Assembly: GCA_963808165.1 (NCBI GenBank)
Contig: CAWEET010000011.1
Location: 124,001-188,000 of the forward strand
From: Thiosocius sp963808165
GTDB lineage: Bacteria > Pseudomonadota > Gammaproteobacteria > Chromatiales > Chromatiaceae
DNA: 64,000 nt
Reading direction: 5' to 3'
Part shown: one piece after another, positions 30,023 to 39,106 of the stretch
Position numbering within the stretch: position 1 is the stretch's first letter
Layout: the number at the start of each line of letters is the position of its first letter
Translations under genes and position numbers: made by a program
The notes under the pieces: generated by a model
Databases searched by the model: none
What the model saw: only the letters and a program-made list of their open reading frames with translations
Told to the model about the DNA's origin: nothing

Positions 30023-30739
30023 ATGAAACCGTCAACTCTGAAACATTCACTCGTTGCCGCAGCCGTCGCCGCACTGATCTCTACACCGGCGTTTTCGTGG
30101 AACGAGGGCGGCGGCGAGCAGGAACAAGCGCTCAGCCTCACCCCGGATCTGGAGAACGGCATCGATGTCTATGAGGTCTGCTCAGCCTGCCACCTGCCCG
30201 AGGGCTGGGGCCTACCGGACGGGACTTTCCCGCAACTTGCCGGCCAGCACCGCGGTGTATTGATCAAGCAGCTCGCCGACATCCGCGCAGGCAATCGCGA
30301 CAACCCGACCATGTATCCCTTCGCGCTACCCAAGTCGATCGGTGACGCCCAGGCCCTGGCCGATGTGGTCGCCTACATCGAAAAGCTGCCAATGAACCCG
30401 GAGCCGGGCCGCGGTCCCTGGGGGCCGGGCACGCCGGAATTCGAAAAGGGCAAGCAACTCTACGCGGACAATTGCGTGAATTGCCACGGCGATACCGGAC
30501 TGGGCGACGTCGAGAAACTCTACCCGCGCATCAACGGCCAGCACTACAACTACATGGTGCGTCAGTTCGAGTGGATCCGCGACGGCAAGCGCCGCAACGC
30601 CAACCCGGACATGGTCGAGCAGATCAAGAACTTTTCCGATGACGAAATGAAACAGGTCGTCAACTACGCCAGTTGGGTGGAGATTCCGCCGGAAGACCGG
30701 GCGCCATCCAAAGACTGGTTGAACCCTGACTTCGAGTAA
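30023..30739 (+). CDS. diheme cytochrome c (c4-like)
   Basis: The product (238 aa) has a signal peptide (VAAAVAALISTPAFS) and two class I cytochrome domains. Heme motifs are CSACHLPEGWGLPDG and CVNCHGDTGLGDVEKLYPRI. The GTFPQLAGQHRGVLIKQL and INGQHYNYMVRQFEWIRDGK stretches are typical of c4-type proteins. It is periplasmic and probably shuttles electrons from the bc1 complex or quinols to NosZ. It has its own FNR/DNR box and leads the nosB-to-nosY gene run. Confidence 0.9.
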   Translation: MKPSTLKHSLVAAAVAALISTPAFSWNEGGGEQEQALSLTPDLENGIDVYEVCSACHLPEGWGLPDGTFPQLAGQHRGVLIKQLADIRAGNRDNPTMYPFALPKSIGDAQALADVVAYIEKLPMNPEPGRGPWGPGTPEFEKGKQLYADNCVNCHGDTGLGDVEKLYPRINGQHYNYMVRQFEWIRDGKRRNANPDMVEQIKNFSDDEMKQVVNYASWVEIPPEDRAPSKDWLNPDFE

Positions 30740-30815
30740 GCGCATCGTCTCAGCGACGGGCCGCTTGCCAGACCGGCCCGCCACCCCGATCAAATACGAT
30801 GTTGGATAAGCAACG

Positions 30816-32006
30816 ATGAGTCGGCCCATCCAGATCCGCCAGAATCTCCCGGTCATGATCCTCGCGCTCGTCGCGGTGGCATTGCTCGCAGCCATCTACT
30901 TCACATCCGTCTGGTGGGTTGCGTTGAAGGCGCCCAACTATCCGCCTGAGGCATTCCCGGACGGCGTGCGCATCCACTTCCATATGAACGGTGTGTTCAA
31001 CGGCTGCCAGAAGATCGACAGCACCGAGATCCAGGAGGAACAGGCCCTCGACTGTGTCCATGAGATGGACACCATCAACCATTATGTCGGCATGTACCCG
31101 ATCGCCGCAGGCGGGGTGATCGAACGTGCCTTCTCGCCCTTCCTGATGGCGATGCTGGGCATCATGATCATCGGCTTCGCCTGCTCGCAGCGCGGACTGC
31201 GGCTGGGCATCATGACAATCGGCTTTGCGGCAACGATAGGCTGGATGACCCTGACCTTCTTCGGGCAGGACGGCCTCAAATACCAGAACACCGGCTATGT
31301 CGAGTCGATGATCACCTCGATGGATCAGGAGGCCGGCAGCGAGCAGGAAGAGCCGCAAGCGACCGGCATCGTTGCCCGACTGAAGGCCGAAATGGCCGAG
31401 GTGGCGGCGCGCGAACAGGGCGCCCAGGTGACGGCCGGGCCGGGCAGGCAGGTGGACGATTCCGACAAGACCGGCTACATCAACAGCCTGCGTGTCACCT
31501 ATCAGAAAGACCGCGAGCGGCGCGGTGCCAGCGAGGTGCCGAAATGGGACGGTAGCGGACGACAACTGCTGCTGTGGCACTACGAGAAGAGCCTCGGGCG
31601 CTACTTCAACAATCCTGCCGAGATCCGACCGATGGTCAACGCGATGGGTATTGCCTCCTATGTGGTGTACTTCGGCATCATCGTCGCGATGCTGGTGCTG
31701 CTATATGGCGCGATGCGTGGCAAGGGTCCACTGTACTGGCTACTCGCCGTCGTCCCCGCACTGCTGCCGTTGTTCTTCCTGGTCGACTATTCGGCCTGGC
31801 TATGGTGGTACGGCCACCGCCTCAATGATATGGGCGCCTTCTCGGTCAAGCCGTTCATGCCGACCGTGTTCGGCGATGGCAAGGTCGCGCAGTTCTCCAC
31901 GCACTCGTACCCCAACTGGGGTTTCGGCCTGATGCTCCTGCTGAGCCTGGTGATCGCATTGATGGTGATCCTGCGGCGCAGGCAGCTGAGCCGCGCCGGC
32001 GACTAG
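30816..32006 (+). CDS. nosB: NosB-like membrane protein of clade II nos clusters
   Basis: The product (396 aa) has about five hydrophobic helices: an N-terminal one (VMILALVAVALLAAIYFTSV), two around 100-145, and several in the C-terminal half (VVYFGIIVAMLVLLYGAM, YWLLAVVPALLPLFFL, WGFGLMLLLSLVIALMVI). Between them lies a charged soluble region. Membrane proteins of this size in the NosB position are a marker of clade II nos operons; their function is unknown, with roles in electron transfer or NosZ maturation proposed. The family name rests on topology and context. Confidence 0.75.
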   Translation: MSRPIQIRQNLPVMILALVAVALLAAIYFTSVWWVALKAPNYPPEAFPDGVRIHFHMNGVFNGCQKIDSTEIQEEQALDCVHEMDTINHYVGMYPIAAGGVIERAFSPFLMAMLGIMIIGFACSQRGLRLGIMTIGFAATIGWMTLTFFGQDGLKYQNTGYVESMITSMDQEAGSEQEEPQATGIVARLKAEMAEVAAREQGAQVTAGPGRQVDDSDKTGYINSLRVTYQKDRERRGASEVPKWDGSGRQLLLWHYEKSLGRYFNNPAEIRPMVNAMGIASYVVYFGIIVAMLVLLYGAMRGKGPLYWLLAVVPALLPLFFLVDYSAWLWWYGHRLNDMGAFSVKPFMPTVFGDGKVAQFSTHSYPNWGFGLMLLLSLVIALMVILRRRQLSRAGD

Positions 32007-32009
32007 ACC

Positions 32010-33371
32010 GTGCACCCACACCTCAGCTGTTTGGTCGGATTGCTACTCCTGTGCTGGGCCCTGGGCGCGTCCTGCGCGGCGGCGGGACACCCCTCCTTCC
32101 AGGCCCTGGTCGACGCGGCCGAGCCGAACAGCGTGCTGTCTCCAGCGGCCGGCACCTATGCCGGCCCGGTGCTGATCGACAAGCCCCTGGATATCGATGG
32201 TCGGGGCGAGATTACGATAGACGCCGGCGGCCGGGGCAGTGTAATCGTTCTGGATACCGATGGCGCGATCGTGCGCAACCTGCATCTGACCAACTCGGGA
32301 AATTCGCACAACGATCTCGACGCCGGGGTGCAGGTGCGCGGCAACTTCAACGTGGTCAAGGACAACCGCATCGACGACTGCCTGTTCGGCATCGATATGC
32401 AACAGTCCGAGCACAATGTCGTGCGGCGCAACTGGATCACCTCCAAGCCTGTCGACCTCGGGATCCGCGGCGACGCCATCCGCCTCTGGTACAGCTTCAA
32501 CAACCGCATCGAGGAGAACGAGGTGGTCGACTCGCGCGACATTGTGGTCTGGTACTCGCGCGACAACCTGATTCGCCGCAACAGGGCCACCGGCGGACGC
32601 TATTCGCTGCACTTCATGTATTCGCAATACAACCTGGTCGAGGAAAATCACTTCGCCGGCAACTCGGTCGGGATATTCCTGATGTACAGCGACAGCGTGA
32701 TCGTTCGCCGCAACCATATCTCGCACGCGGTCGGCGCGGCCGGCGTCGGCATCGGATTCAAGGAGACCAGCGACGTCGACATCGTCGAGAACGAGATCCT
32801 GTACTGCGCTACCGGATTGCACCTCGACGTATCACCATTTCAGCCGGACATGAGCAACCGAATACGCGGCAACCTGATCGCCTACAATGGCATCGGCATA
32901 CAGTTTCTCAATGATTGGCAGGGCAATGCCTTCGAAGACAATCTCATCAAGGGCAATCTGACCCAGGTCGCGGTGCTCGGTGGCAAGACCGCTCGGCGCA
33001 ACGATTGGAGGGGCAACCACTGGGATGATTACGCCGGCTTCGACCGTGACCGTGACGGGATCGGCGACACACCCTACGAGCAATACGCCTATGCCGACCG
33101 GATATGGATGGACATACCGCCGGCACGCTTCTTCAAGGGTACGCCGATGCTCGAGGTGCTCGACTTCCTCGAACGCCTGGCGCCGTTCACCTCTCCGGAA
33201 CTGCTGCTGCGCGACGAGCAGCCGCTGATGAGCGCCGAGTTCCGCCTGGAGGATCACCCGGCGATGGGAGCGCACAATGCCGACACGGCAGACACTCCAA
33301 AGCCGAACGCGACGCCGGCCACCGAACCCGACGCCTATGAGCTGCTGCGGCGTTCGCTCGGCCGCGATTGA
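32010..33371 (+). CDS. nosD: NosD, periplasmic copper-site maturation protein
   Basis: The product (453 aa) begins at GTG 32010, three bases after nosB. It has a signal peptide (LVGLLLLCWALGASCAAAG) and a right-handed parallel beta-helix of CASH repeats (ADGI-like turns such as NVVRRNWITSK, NRIEENEVVDSRDIVVWYS, YSLHFMYSQYNLVEENHF). The NosD terminal signature FNDWQGN-like FLNDWQGNAFEDNL and GNHWDDYAGFDRDRDGIGDT are clear. NosD works with the NosFY transporter to assemble the CuZ cluster. A 60-residue low-complexity tail follows the helix. Confidence 0.95.
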   Translation: MHPHLSCLVGLLLLCWALGASCAAAGHPSFQALVDAAEPNSVLSPAAGTYAGPVLIDKPLDIDGRGEITIDAGGRGSVIVLDTDGAIVRNLHLTNSGNSHNDLDAGVQVRGNFNVVKDNRIDDCLFGIDMQQSEHNVVRRNWITSKPVDLGIRGDAIRLWYSFNNRIEENEVVDSRDIVVWYSRDNLIRRNRATGGRYSLHFMYSQYNLVEENHFAGNSVGIFLMYSDSVIVRRNHISHAVGAAGVGIGFKETSDVDIVENEILYCATGLHLDVSPFQPDMSNRIRGNLIAYNGIGIQFLNDWQGNAFEDNLIKGNLTQVAVLGGKTARRNDWRGNHWDDYAGFDRDRDGIGDTPYEQYAYADRIWMDIPPARFFKGTPMLEVLDFLERLAPFTSPELLLRDEQPLMSAEFRLEDHPAMGAHNADTADTPKPNATPATEPDAYELLRRSLGRD

Positions 33372-33407
33372 CCACGGACATTCCGACCCTTCGCAAGATG
33401 CAAGAAG

Positions 33408-34247
33408 ATGCCTGTCGATAAGCGCAAAAAGCCCCCGCTGAGCCCAGTGAGAAGGGCGCAGAGCCGACGCGAGTTCATCCGGTCATCGGTGCTCGTTGGC
33501 GGCACGCTGATCGCCGCGCTGGCCGGCTTTGTTCCGGTGGCGGGGGGTGGCACCCACCGCCTGCGGCCGCCCGGCGCACTCAAAGATACCCGGCTCGACG
33601 AGCGCGACTTTCTGTCCGCCTGCATCAAGTGCGGTCAGTGCGTACAGGTCTGCCCGGTCGAGGCGATCAAGCTTGCCGATCTGCCCGACGGCTTCGGTAT
33701 CGGCGTGCCCTACATAGAGGCACGGGCACAGGCCTGTGATTTCTCCTGCGACGGCCTGCAGTGCGTGCTGGCCTGCCCGACCGGCGCACTCACCCACGAG
33801 CTGGACTATCCGTCGCAGACGCGCATGGGGTTTGCACGCGTGGCCCGTCCGGATGCCTGCCTGGCGGTCCAGGGCAAGGGCTTCAGGGGCCAGGCGCGGG
33901 GCGCCGACTTCGCTGGCCGGCTGCGCTACGAAGAGGTCGACCGCTGGAACCCGATCCGGGTGGCCGATCACCCCTACGACCTGGAGCTGTGCGATCTCTG
34001 TGTGCGCCAGTGCCCTATCGAGATACGGCTAGCCCAATGCGAGGCCGGCAAGCCGCCGTCAGGTGACCCGAATCAGTGCCCGCCGCGCCATGCGATCCAG
34101 TTCGAGGAGTTCGGCCCAGGGGGGGCCATGCTGCCGGTGATCGCAGACGGTTGCGTCGGCTGCGGAGTCTGCGAAATGATTTGCCCGGTGGATGAGACGG
34201 TCATCGTGATCGACCTGGACAAGACCGCCGACATGCCCGGCGCCTGA
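33408..34247 (+). CDS. nosG: NosG, NapG-like periplasmic ferredoxin
   Basis: The product (279 aa) has a Tat-like signal (SRREFIRSSVLVGGTLIAALAG) and four 4Fe-4S cluster motifs: CIKCGQCVQVCP, the CDFSCDGLQCVLACP variant, CDLCVRQCP and CVGCGVCEMICP. It resembles NapG and is the electron-transfer partner of the NapH-like NosH next to it. Together they are thought to carry electrons from menaquinol or quinol to the periplasmic NosZ system in clade II clusters. It ends 10 bases before nosH. Confidence 0.9.
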   Translation: MPVDKRKKPPLSPVRRAQSRREFIRSSVLVGGTLIAALAGFVPVAGGGTHRLRPPGALKDTRLDERDFLSACIKCGQCVQVCPVEAIKLADLPDGFGIGVPYIEARAQACDFSCDGLQCVLACPTGALTHELDYPSQTRMGFARVARPDACLAVQGKGFRGQARGADFAGRLRYEEVDRWNPIRVADHPYDLELCDLCVRQCPIEIRLAQCEAGKPPSGDPNQCPPRHAIQFEEFGPGGAMLPVIADGCVGCGVCEMICPVDETVIVIDLDKTADMPGA

Positions 34248-34257
34248 GACAAGCACA

Positions 34258-35235
34258 ATGAACTACTTCTTCGAATCCATCGCTCAGATGTTCGGCCGGG
34301 CCCCGTCGAAGCCACACAGGGACGAACTCAAACCGGAGGTCCAGCAGATCTATGCCGAAAAGCGTCGGCACAAACTGACCAAGAAAGACCTGCATGCATT
34401 GGAAGCGGCGCACGATCGCACCCGTCACCGCCACAAGTGGCGCAACCGGCGCTGGGCCACGCTGATCGTCGTCAACCTGCTGTTCGTCATTTCCTACTAC
34501 TTCGATGTGCAGCTCGTCGAAGGTGCCCTGACCGCCTCGCGCGTGGTTGGCTTTCACATGGCCGATCTCAACTCGGCGCTGCAGGTCATGCTTGCGTACA
34601 AACACGTCGTATTGAACCTGCTCATCGGTACCGTGACCGTTTTCCTGCTGTGGGTTCTGCTCGGCGGCCGGACCTTCTGCTCATGGGTATGCCCCTACCA
34701 CCTGCTGGCCGAATTTGCCGAGAAGCTGCACCTCAGACTGATCGAAAGCAAGATGGTCAAACCGCTCACCTTCCATCGCGGTGTGCGCACGCTGTTCTAT
34801 TTGATCTTCGCCCTGCTTGCGCTGATTACCGGCTACACGGTCTTCGAGACCATCTCCGTCACCGGCATCCTCAGCCGCGCCTTGATCTATGGCCCCGGCC
34901 TGGCGCTGCTCTGGGTGGCCGCGTTGCTGCTGTTCGAGATCTTCGTCTCCCGGCGCGCCTGGTGCCGCTATGTCTGTCCGATCGGACTGACCTATGGCCT
35001 GGTCGGCAGCATCTCGCCGGTGCGGGTCAAGTACAACGTGAAGAACTGCCATCACGAAGGCGACTGCCGCAAGGTCTGCATGGTGCCGCATGTACTCGAC
35101 ACGACCATCCGGATGCGCGCCCGCGATGTCGAAGTACCGATCGGCGCCGACTGCACCAGGTGTGGCCTGTGCGTCGACATCTGCCCGACGGATTCGCTGA
35201 ACTTCGAGTGGGTCGGATCGAAGAAACTGGGCTGA
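34258..35235 (+). CDS. nosH: NosH, NapH-like quinol-oxidising membrane ferredoxin
   Basis: The product (325 aa) has four or five membrane helices and a polyferredoxin part. Motifs include FCSWVCPYHLLAEFAEKLHL and WCRYVCPIGLTYGLVGSISP, the NapH/NosR-type CxxxCP pairs. Two 4Fe-4S sites follow, one in CHHEGDCRKVCMVP and one in CTRCGLCVDICPTDSLNFEW. The N-terminal 50 residues are charged and cytoplasmic. With NosG it likely links the quinone pool to N2O reduction. It is coupled to nosG (10 bases) and nosF (10 bases). Confidence 0.92.
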   Translation: MNYFFESIAQMFGRAPSKPHRDELKPEVQQIYAEKRRHKLTKKDLHALEAAHDRTRHRHKWRNRRWATLIVVNLLFVISYYFDVQLVEGALTASRVVGFHMADLNSALQVMLAYKHVVLNLLIGTVTVFLLWVLLGGRTFCSWVCPYHLLAEFAEKLHLRLIESKMVKPLTFHRGVRTLFYLIFALLALITGYTVFETISVTGILSRALIYGPGLALLWVAALLLFEIFVSRRAWCRYVCPIGLTYGLVGSISPVRVKYNVKNCHHEGDCRKVCMVPHVLDTTIRMRARDVEVPIGADCTRCGLCVDICPTDSLNFEWVGSKKLG

Positions 35236-35245
35236 TATCGACCGC

Positions 35246-36136
35246 ATGATACATACCCGCAATCTGCACAAGCGCCTCGGCCGTCGCGATGTCCTGCAAG
35301 GCCTCGACCTGGAGATCCTGGCAGGCCAGCGCGTGGCCCTGATCGGCTCGAACGGCGCCGGCAAGACCACGCTGATCCGCTGCCTGCTCGGCGAATACAC
35401 GCACGACGGTGACGTCAGCCTGGCTGGACGCGACCCGCGCCGTTTCCGTACCGAGGTACTGCGACACGTCGGCTTCGTCCCTCAGTTGCCGCCGCCGCTG
35501 AAGATGCCGGTCGCGCAGTTGATCCGCTATGTCGCCGCACTGTGCGCCGCGGAACCGGAGCGCATCATCGAGGTCGCCGGCCGCCTCGGCTTCGATGCCG
35601 GGCGCTACCGCCATCAGCCTTTCGTGCGTCTGTCCGGCGGGCAGAAACAGAAGCTGCTGATCGCAACCGCACTCGGGCGCGACAGCGACGTGCTGATCCT
35701 GGACGAGCCGGCCGCCAATCTCGACCCGGAGGCACGCAGTACGTTTTTCGATTTGCTCGCCGAGCGGCAGAAAGACGCGGTGATGCTGATCTCCAGCCAC
35801 CGGCTCGACGAGGTGGCCACACTGGTCAACCGGGTGATCGAACTGGACCAGGGCAAGGTGGTACTCGACGACCGTGTCGCCGACAGCATCGACCTGACCA
35901 GCCGGCTGAGCTGCGAGATTCGCCTGACCCGGCCGGAGAGGGCCTTTGCCAAGGCGATCGGCGCCTGGGGTTTCGTCGACAGCGACCGCGGCCTGGCCTG
36001 GCAGGGAACGGTCGCCGGCGCGGACCGCCTGCGCTTTCTCGGGACGCTGTCGCGCTATGCCGCGCTGATCGCGTCGCTGGAACTGCGCGAGGCCGAGGCC
36101 ATCGCGTTACGGCCCAAAGAAAACGCCAATGCCTGA
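35246..36136 (+). CDS. nosF: NosF, ABC transporter ATP-binding protein
   Basis: The product (296 aa) has Walker A LIGSNGAGKTTLIRCLLG, the signature RLSGGQKQKLLIAT, Walker B DVLILDEPAANLD and the switch histidine in SSHRLDEVATL. The 80-residue C-terminal part is the usual NosF extension. With NosY it forms the transporter that delivers sulfur or supports copper cluster assembly through NosD. It overlaps the longest nosL frame by 8 bases. Confidence 0.95.
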   Translation: MIHTRNLHKRLGRRDVLQGLDLEILAGQRVALIGSNGAGKTTLIRCLLGEYTHDGDVSLAGRDPRRFRTEVLRHVGFVPQLPPPLKMPVAQLIRYVAALCAAEPERIIEVAGRLGFDAGRYRHQPFVRLSGGQKQKLLIATALGRDSDVLILDEPAANLDPEARSTFFDLLAERQKDAVMLISSHRLDEVATLVNRVIELDQGKVVLDDRVADSIDLTSRLSCEIRLTRPERAFAKAIGAWGFVDSDRGLAWQGTVAGADRLRFLGTLSRYAALIASLELREAEAIALRPKENANA

Positions 36137-36236
36137 GGCCAACATGACCGGTGGACACAATCTACCCTACGCCTGCGCAACTCCGGCGAACGGTATCAGC
36201 TTGCCCCAATCCGCAGGTCGGGCGGTTCCCGACGTC

Positions 36237-36782
36237 ATGCTTCGGCGGGCATGGCCTGCGATGCGACGGCCGCCGCTGATCACGATACTGCTACTGCTGC
36301 TGGCCGCCTGCTCGGGGGATCCGGGCAGTGGACCGGTCGAGGTGAAGTGGGACCGGGATACCTGTGCACGCTGCAACATGGTACTGAGCGACCGTCAGCA
36401 CGCAGCCCAGGTACGCTACACACCGGCGCCCGGCTCGCGCGGGCAGGTGAGGAAATTCGACGACCTGGGCTGTGCGATCCTGTGGCTGGACCAGCAGGCA
36501 TGGCACGACGAGGCCGCTGTCGAGGTCTGGGTCAGCGATCTGCGCAACGGCCAGTGGCTGGACGCGCGCAGCGCCCATTATCTGACCGGTCGGCTGACCC
36601 CGATGCAATACGGTCTGGGTGCACAAAGCGAGGCCACGCCCGATACCCTCGACTTTGCCCGGGCCAGGGAGCATGTGTACGAGGTCGAGCGGCGGTTCAA
36701 CGTGCACGGCGGAAACCTGGACCACCCCGATGCTGCCGCGCCGCTGCCCTTGCTGCGGGACGCCGCCGGCGTGACGGAATAA
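36237..36782 (+). CDS. nosL: NosL, outer-membrane copper chaperone lipoprotein
   Basis: The product (181 aa from ATG 36237) starts with RRAWPAMRRPPLITILLLLLAACS, a lipoprotein signal with the lipobox ending in AAC. The copper site CARCNMVLSDRQHAAQV is followed by KFDDLGCAILWLDQQAWHD, both NosL hallmarks. NosL delivers Cu(I) to NosZ. Start codons at 36129 and 36261 are alternatives; the upstream part before 36237 has no signal character. It lies between nosF and nosY. Confidence 0.9.
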   Translation: MLRRAWPAMRRPPLITILLLLLAACSGDPGSGPVEVKWDRDTCARCNMVLSDRQHAAQVRYTPAPGSRGQVRKFDDLGCAILWLDQQAWHDEAAVEVWVSDLRNGQWLDARSAHYLTGRLTPMQYGLGAQSEATPDTLDFARAREHVYEVERRFNVHGGNLDHPDAAAPLPLLRDAAGVTE

Positions 36783-36796
36783 CAGAGCGCACAATC

Positions 36797-37624
36797 ATGC
36801 AACACCTCTGGCTCACCGCCTGGACCGACATACTCGAATCACTGCGGGCGAAGTGGTTCGCGGTTTACACCCTGGTTTTCGGCGGCCTGGTGGTGCTGCT
36901 GTTCGTGCTCGGTCTGACCGAATCACGCGTGATGGGCTTTACCGGCCTGTCACGCCTGATGCTCACCTATATCCAGCTGTCGATGGCGATCCTGCCGATC
37001 TTCGTATTGATCACCACGGTACGCTCGCTGGCCGGCGACCGCGAGGCCGGCGTGTTCGAGTACCTGCTGGCACTGCCGGTGCCGCTCGGCGCCTGGTACT
37101 GGGGCAAGCTGGCCGGACGTTTCCTGATGGTGTTCACACCGGTCTTTCTGGCGATGGTGGGCGCACTGGCCTGGGGCGCGCTGTCGGGTGCGCAGATCCC
37201 GTGGCGGCTGTTCGCCTATTACACCGGCCTGCTGATCGCGCTGTCCTGGTGTTTCCTCGGCATCGGCATCCTGATCTCCTCGGTCACCCGCTCGGTCGAC
37301 GTGGCACAGGGCGCGGCCTTTATCGTCTGGCTTGTGCTGTTGCTGTTTCTGGATCTGATCCTGCTTGGCGTGATGATCCAGCATCAGGTACCGGCCGAGA
37401 CAGCCGTTGCGATCGCGCTGGTCAATCCGATGCAGGTGTTCCGCACCGGGACCATGCTGCTGTTCGACCCGCAACTGGTGATGCTCGGCCCGGCCGCCTA
37501 TGTGATCCTGGACAACTTCGGCCAGGCCGGCTATGTGGCCTTCGCCCTACTCTACCCGACGCTGCTCGGCACCCTCGCGGCCTGGCTGGGCTTCCTGCTG
37601 TTCCGCCGCGGTGACCTGATATGA
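36797..37624 (+). CDS. nosY: NosY, ABC-2 type permease
   Basis: The product (275 aa) has six membrane helices typical of ABC-2 permeases. The LTTVRSLAGDREAGVFEYLL-type motif (TVRSLAGDREAGVFEYLL) and NPMQVFRTGTMLLFDP are characteristic of NosY. It pairs with NosF as the transporter that supports CuZ assembly with NosD. Its stop codon overlaps the start of the next gene as ATGA (37621-37624), so that gene is translated from the same mRNA. Confidence 0.95.
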   Translation: MQHLWLTAWTDILESLRAKWFAVYTLVFGGLVVLLFVLGLTESRVMGFTGLSRLMLTYIQLSMAILPIFVLITTVRSLAGDREAGVFEYLLALPVPLGAWYWGKLAGRFLMVFTPVFLAMVGALAWGALSGAQIPWRLFAYYTGLLIALSWCFLGIGILISSVTRSVDVAQGAAFIVWLVLLLFLDLILLGVMIQHQVPAETAVAIALVNPMQVFRTGTMLLFDPQLVMLGPAAYVILDNFGQAGYVAFALLYPTLLGTLAAWLGFLLFRRGDLI

Positions 37625-38127
37625 GGGCATCGCTGCCGCTCGACAGATACCGGCCGGAATGGTGGCGTGCTGCTGTGGTCGGCACCGGACTGGCGGCACT
37701 CCTCGGCAGTCTGGCCTACCTGCTCACGACTCACTGGCAGTCATCAAGGCCGGCATTCGAGGCCACGGCCGCGCCGGGATGCGAGCTGCATATCGGTCCA
37801 TGTACTGCGCCGTTCGATGGCACACGCTTCATACAACTGGAGTTCGAACCCAAGGCCCTGCGGCCGATCCAGCCATTGCGTGTGCGGGTCGAGACAGCCG
37901 GCTTCGCGGCCGACACCGCCCAGATCGAGTTCAGCGGCGTCCACATGAATATGGGCCTGATCCGCAGCGAACTGTCCAATGCCCACGACGGCTCATTCTA
38001 CGGCGATCTCGTGCTGCCGGTCTGTGCGCGCGGGCACATGGCCTGGCGGGCGATCGTCAGCGTGCAAGGCGCCGCTGGCGTGCACCGGGCGACGTTCAGG
38101 TTCGAGGTCAACCGGTCCGACGGATGA
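37621..38127 (+). CDS. membrane-anchored periplasmic protein of unknown function, nos operon
   Basis: The product (168 aa) has one N-terminal membrane helix (AAVVGTGLAALLGSLAYLL) and a periplasmic domain of about 120 residues. Possible metal ligands are CELHIGPCTAPF and GVHMNMGLIRSEL, the latter a His/Met cluster like those that bind Cu(I), and CARGHMAW. It overlaps nosY by ATGA and precedes the second norE/norF-like pair. I do not recognise the family. A copper-handling or assembly role is a guess from the residues and neighbours. Confidence 0.75.
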   Translation: MRASLPLDRYRPEWWRAAVVGTGLAALLGSLAYLLTTHWQSSRPAFEATAAPGCELHIGPCTAPFDGTRFIQLEFEPKALRPIQPLRVRVETAGFAADTAQIEFSGVHMNMGLIRSELSNAHDGSFYGDLVLPVCARGHMAWRAIVSVQGAAGVHRATFRFEVNRSDG

Positions 38128-38158
38128 GCGCCGACATGGCCTACCTCACAGCGACCTG

Positions 38159-38794
38159 ATGAACCGATCAGCCGACGCAGATGCTGCTGCAACGGGTAGC
38201 CCGCCAGTCGCCGATGGCGCGGCCCCTGCGGACGGCGTACCCGGGCGGATCCCGGGCAACCGCGGGATCTGGGTCGGCATCACCTGCATATTCGTCGAGT
38301 TCTCCGTCCTGTTCATCGTCTATTTCGTGGCGCGGGCGCACTTTCCCGAGGCCTTTCACGCCGGTGCCGATCGGCTCTCACGTCTTTCCGGCACCGTGAT
38401 CACGCTGCTGATGATCAGCAGCAGTTTTTGCGTCGCCGCCTCGGTCGTGACCCTTCGCGTCGGACAGCAGCATGCCTCGCTGGCCTGGCTTGTCGCGGGC
38501 CTGCTGTTGGCCTGTGGCTATCCACTGACCAAATATTTCGAGATCCAATGGAACCTGGCCCACGGCATCGATGCCCAGGCCGGGGTATTCGTCGGCGCCT
38601 ATTACTACCTCACACTGAACCATCTGGTGCACGCGAGTTGGGGAATACTGGGCATGCTCTGGGTGCTGGCACGGCATGTGACCGGCGCCTATTCGGCAGC
38701 GGAATATGGTGGTCTCGAGGCGTTGGCCAGCTATTGGCACGCGACCGACATCATCTGGCTGGTCATCTTCCCATTCTTCTACGTCCTCGCCTGA
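38159..38794 (+). CDS. second NorE-like COX III homologue
   Basis: The product (211 aa) begins at ATG 38159. After a 35-residue polar N-terminus come five helices with GNRGIWVGITCIFVEFSVLF, YYYLTLNHLVHASWGILGML and SYWHATDIIWLVIFPFFYVL, typical of NorE/CoxC family members. It is clearly different in sequence from NorE at 23337. It lies in the nos operon, 31 bases after the unknown membrane-anchored gene. It may serve NO or N2O reductase, or be a leftover of another oxidase-like system. Confidence 0.85.
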   Translation: MNRSADADAAATGSPPVADGAAPADGVPGRIPGNRGIWVGITCIFVEFSVLFIVYFVARAHFPEAFHAGADRLSRLSGTVITLLMISSSFCVAASVVTLRVGQQHASLAWLVAGLLLACGYPLTKYFEIQWNLAHGIDAQAGVFVGAYYYLTLNHLVHASWGILGMLWVLARHVTGAYSAAEYGGLEALASYWHATDIIWLVIFPFFYVLA

Positions 38795-38797
38795 ACG

Positions 38798-39106
38798 ATG
38801 GGTACACCGCTATCACGCACCTCGGCCCGACTTGCGCCGCTGCTCTTCGCCTGGTTCGGACTGATCCTGCTTACCCTGCTCAGCCTGGGCCTGGGCGACT
38901 TGCTCAGAGAAGCCTCCTGGCTGCCAGTGCTGGTCGCGGCGATCATCTGGCTGAAGGCATGGCTGGTCGCGTATTTTTTTCTGGAGACGCCGCGGTGCCA
39001 TACCTTCATCCGGCGGCTGATCTGGATATTCATTGCATTCGCACCGATCGCATTGGTCCTTACCGATCTGTTCGGGCGGCAATTTGCCGAATTGATGCAG
39101 CTGTAG
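38798..39106 (+). CDS. second NorF-like small membrane protein
   Basis: The product (102 aa) has three hydrophobic helices with WFGLILLTLLSLGLGD and AAIIWLKAWLVAYFFLETP, the family's central motif. It starts 3 bases after the norE-like gene and is its constant partner. It appears to be the last gene of the nos operon, since 630 bases without a clear gene follow. Confidence 0.8.
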   Translation: MGTPLSRTSARLAPLLFAWFGLILLTLLSLGLGDLLREASWLPVLVAAIIWLKAWLVAYFFLETPRCHTFIRRLIWIFIAFAPIALVLTDLFGRQFAELMQL

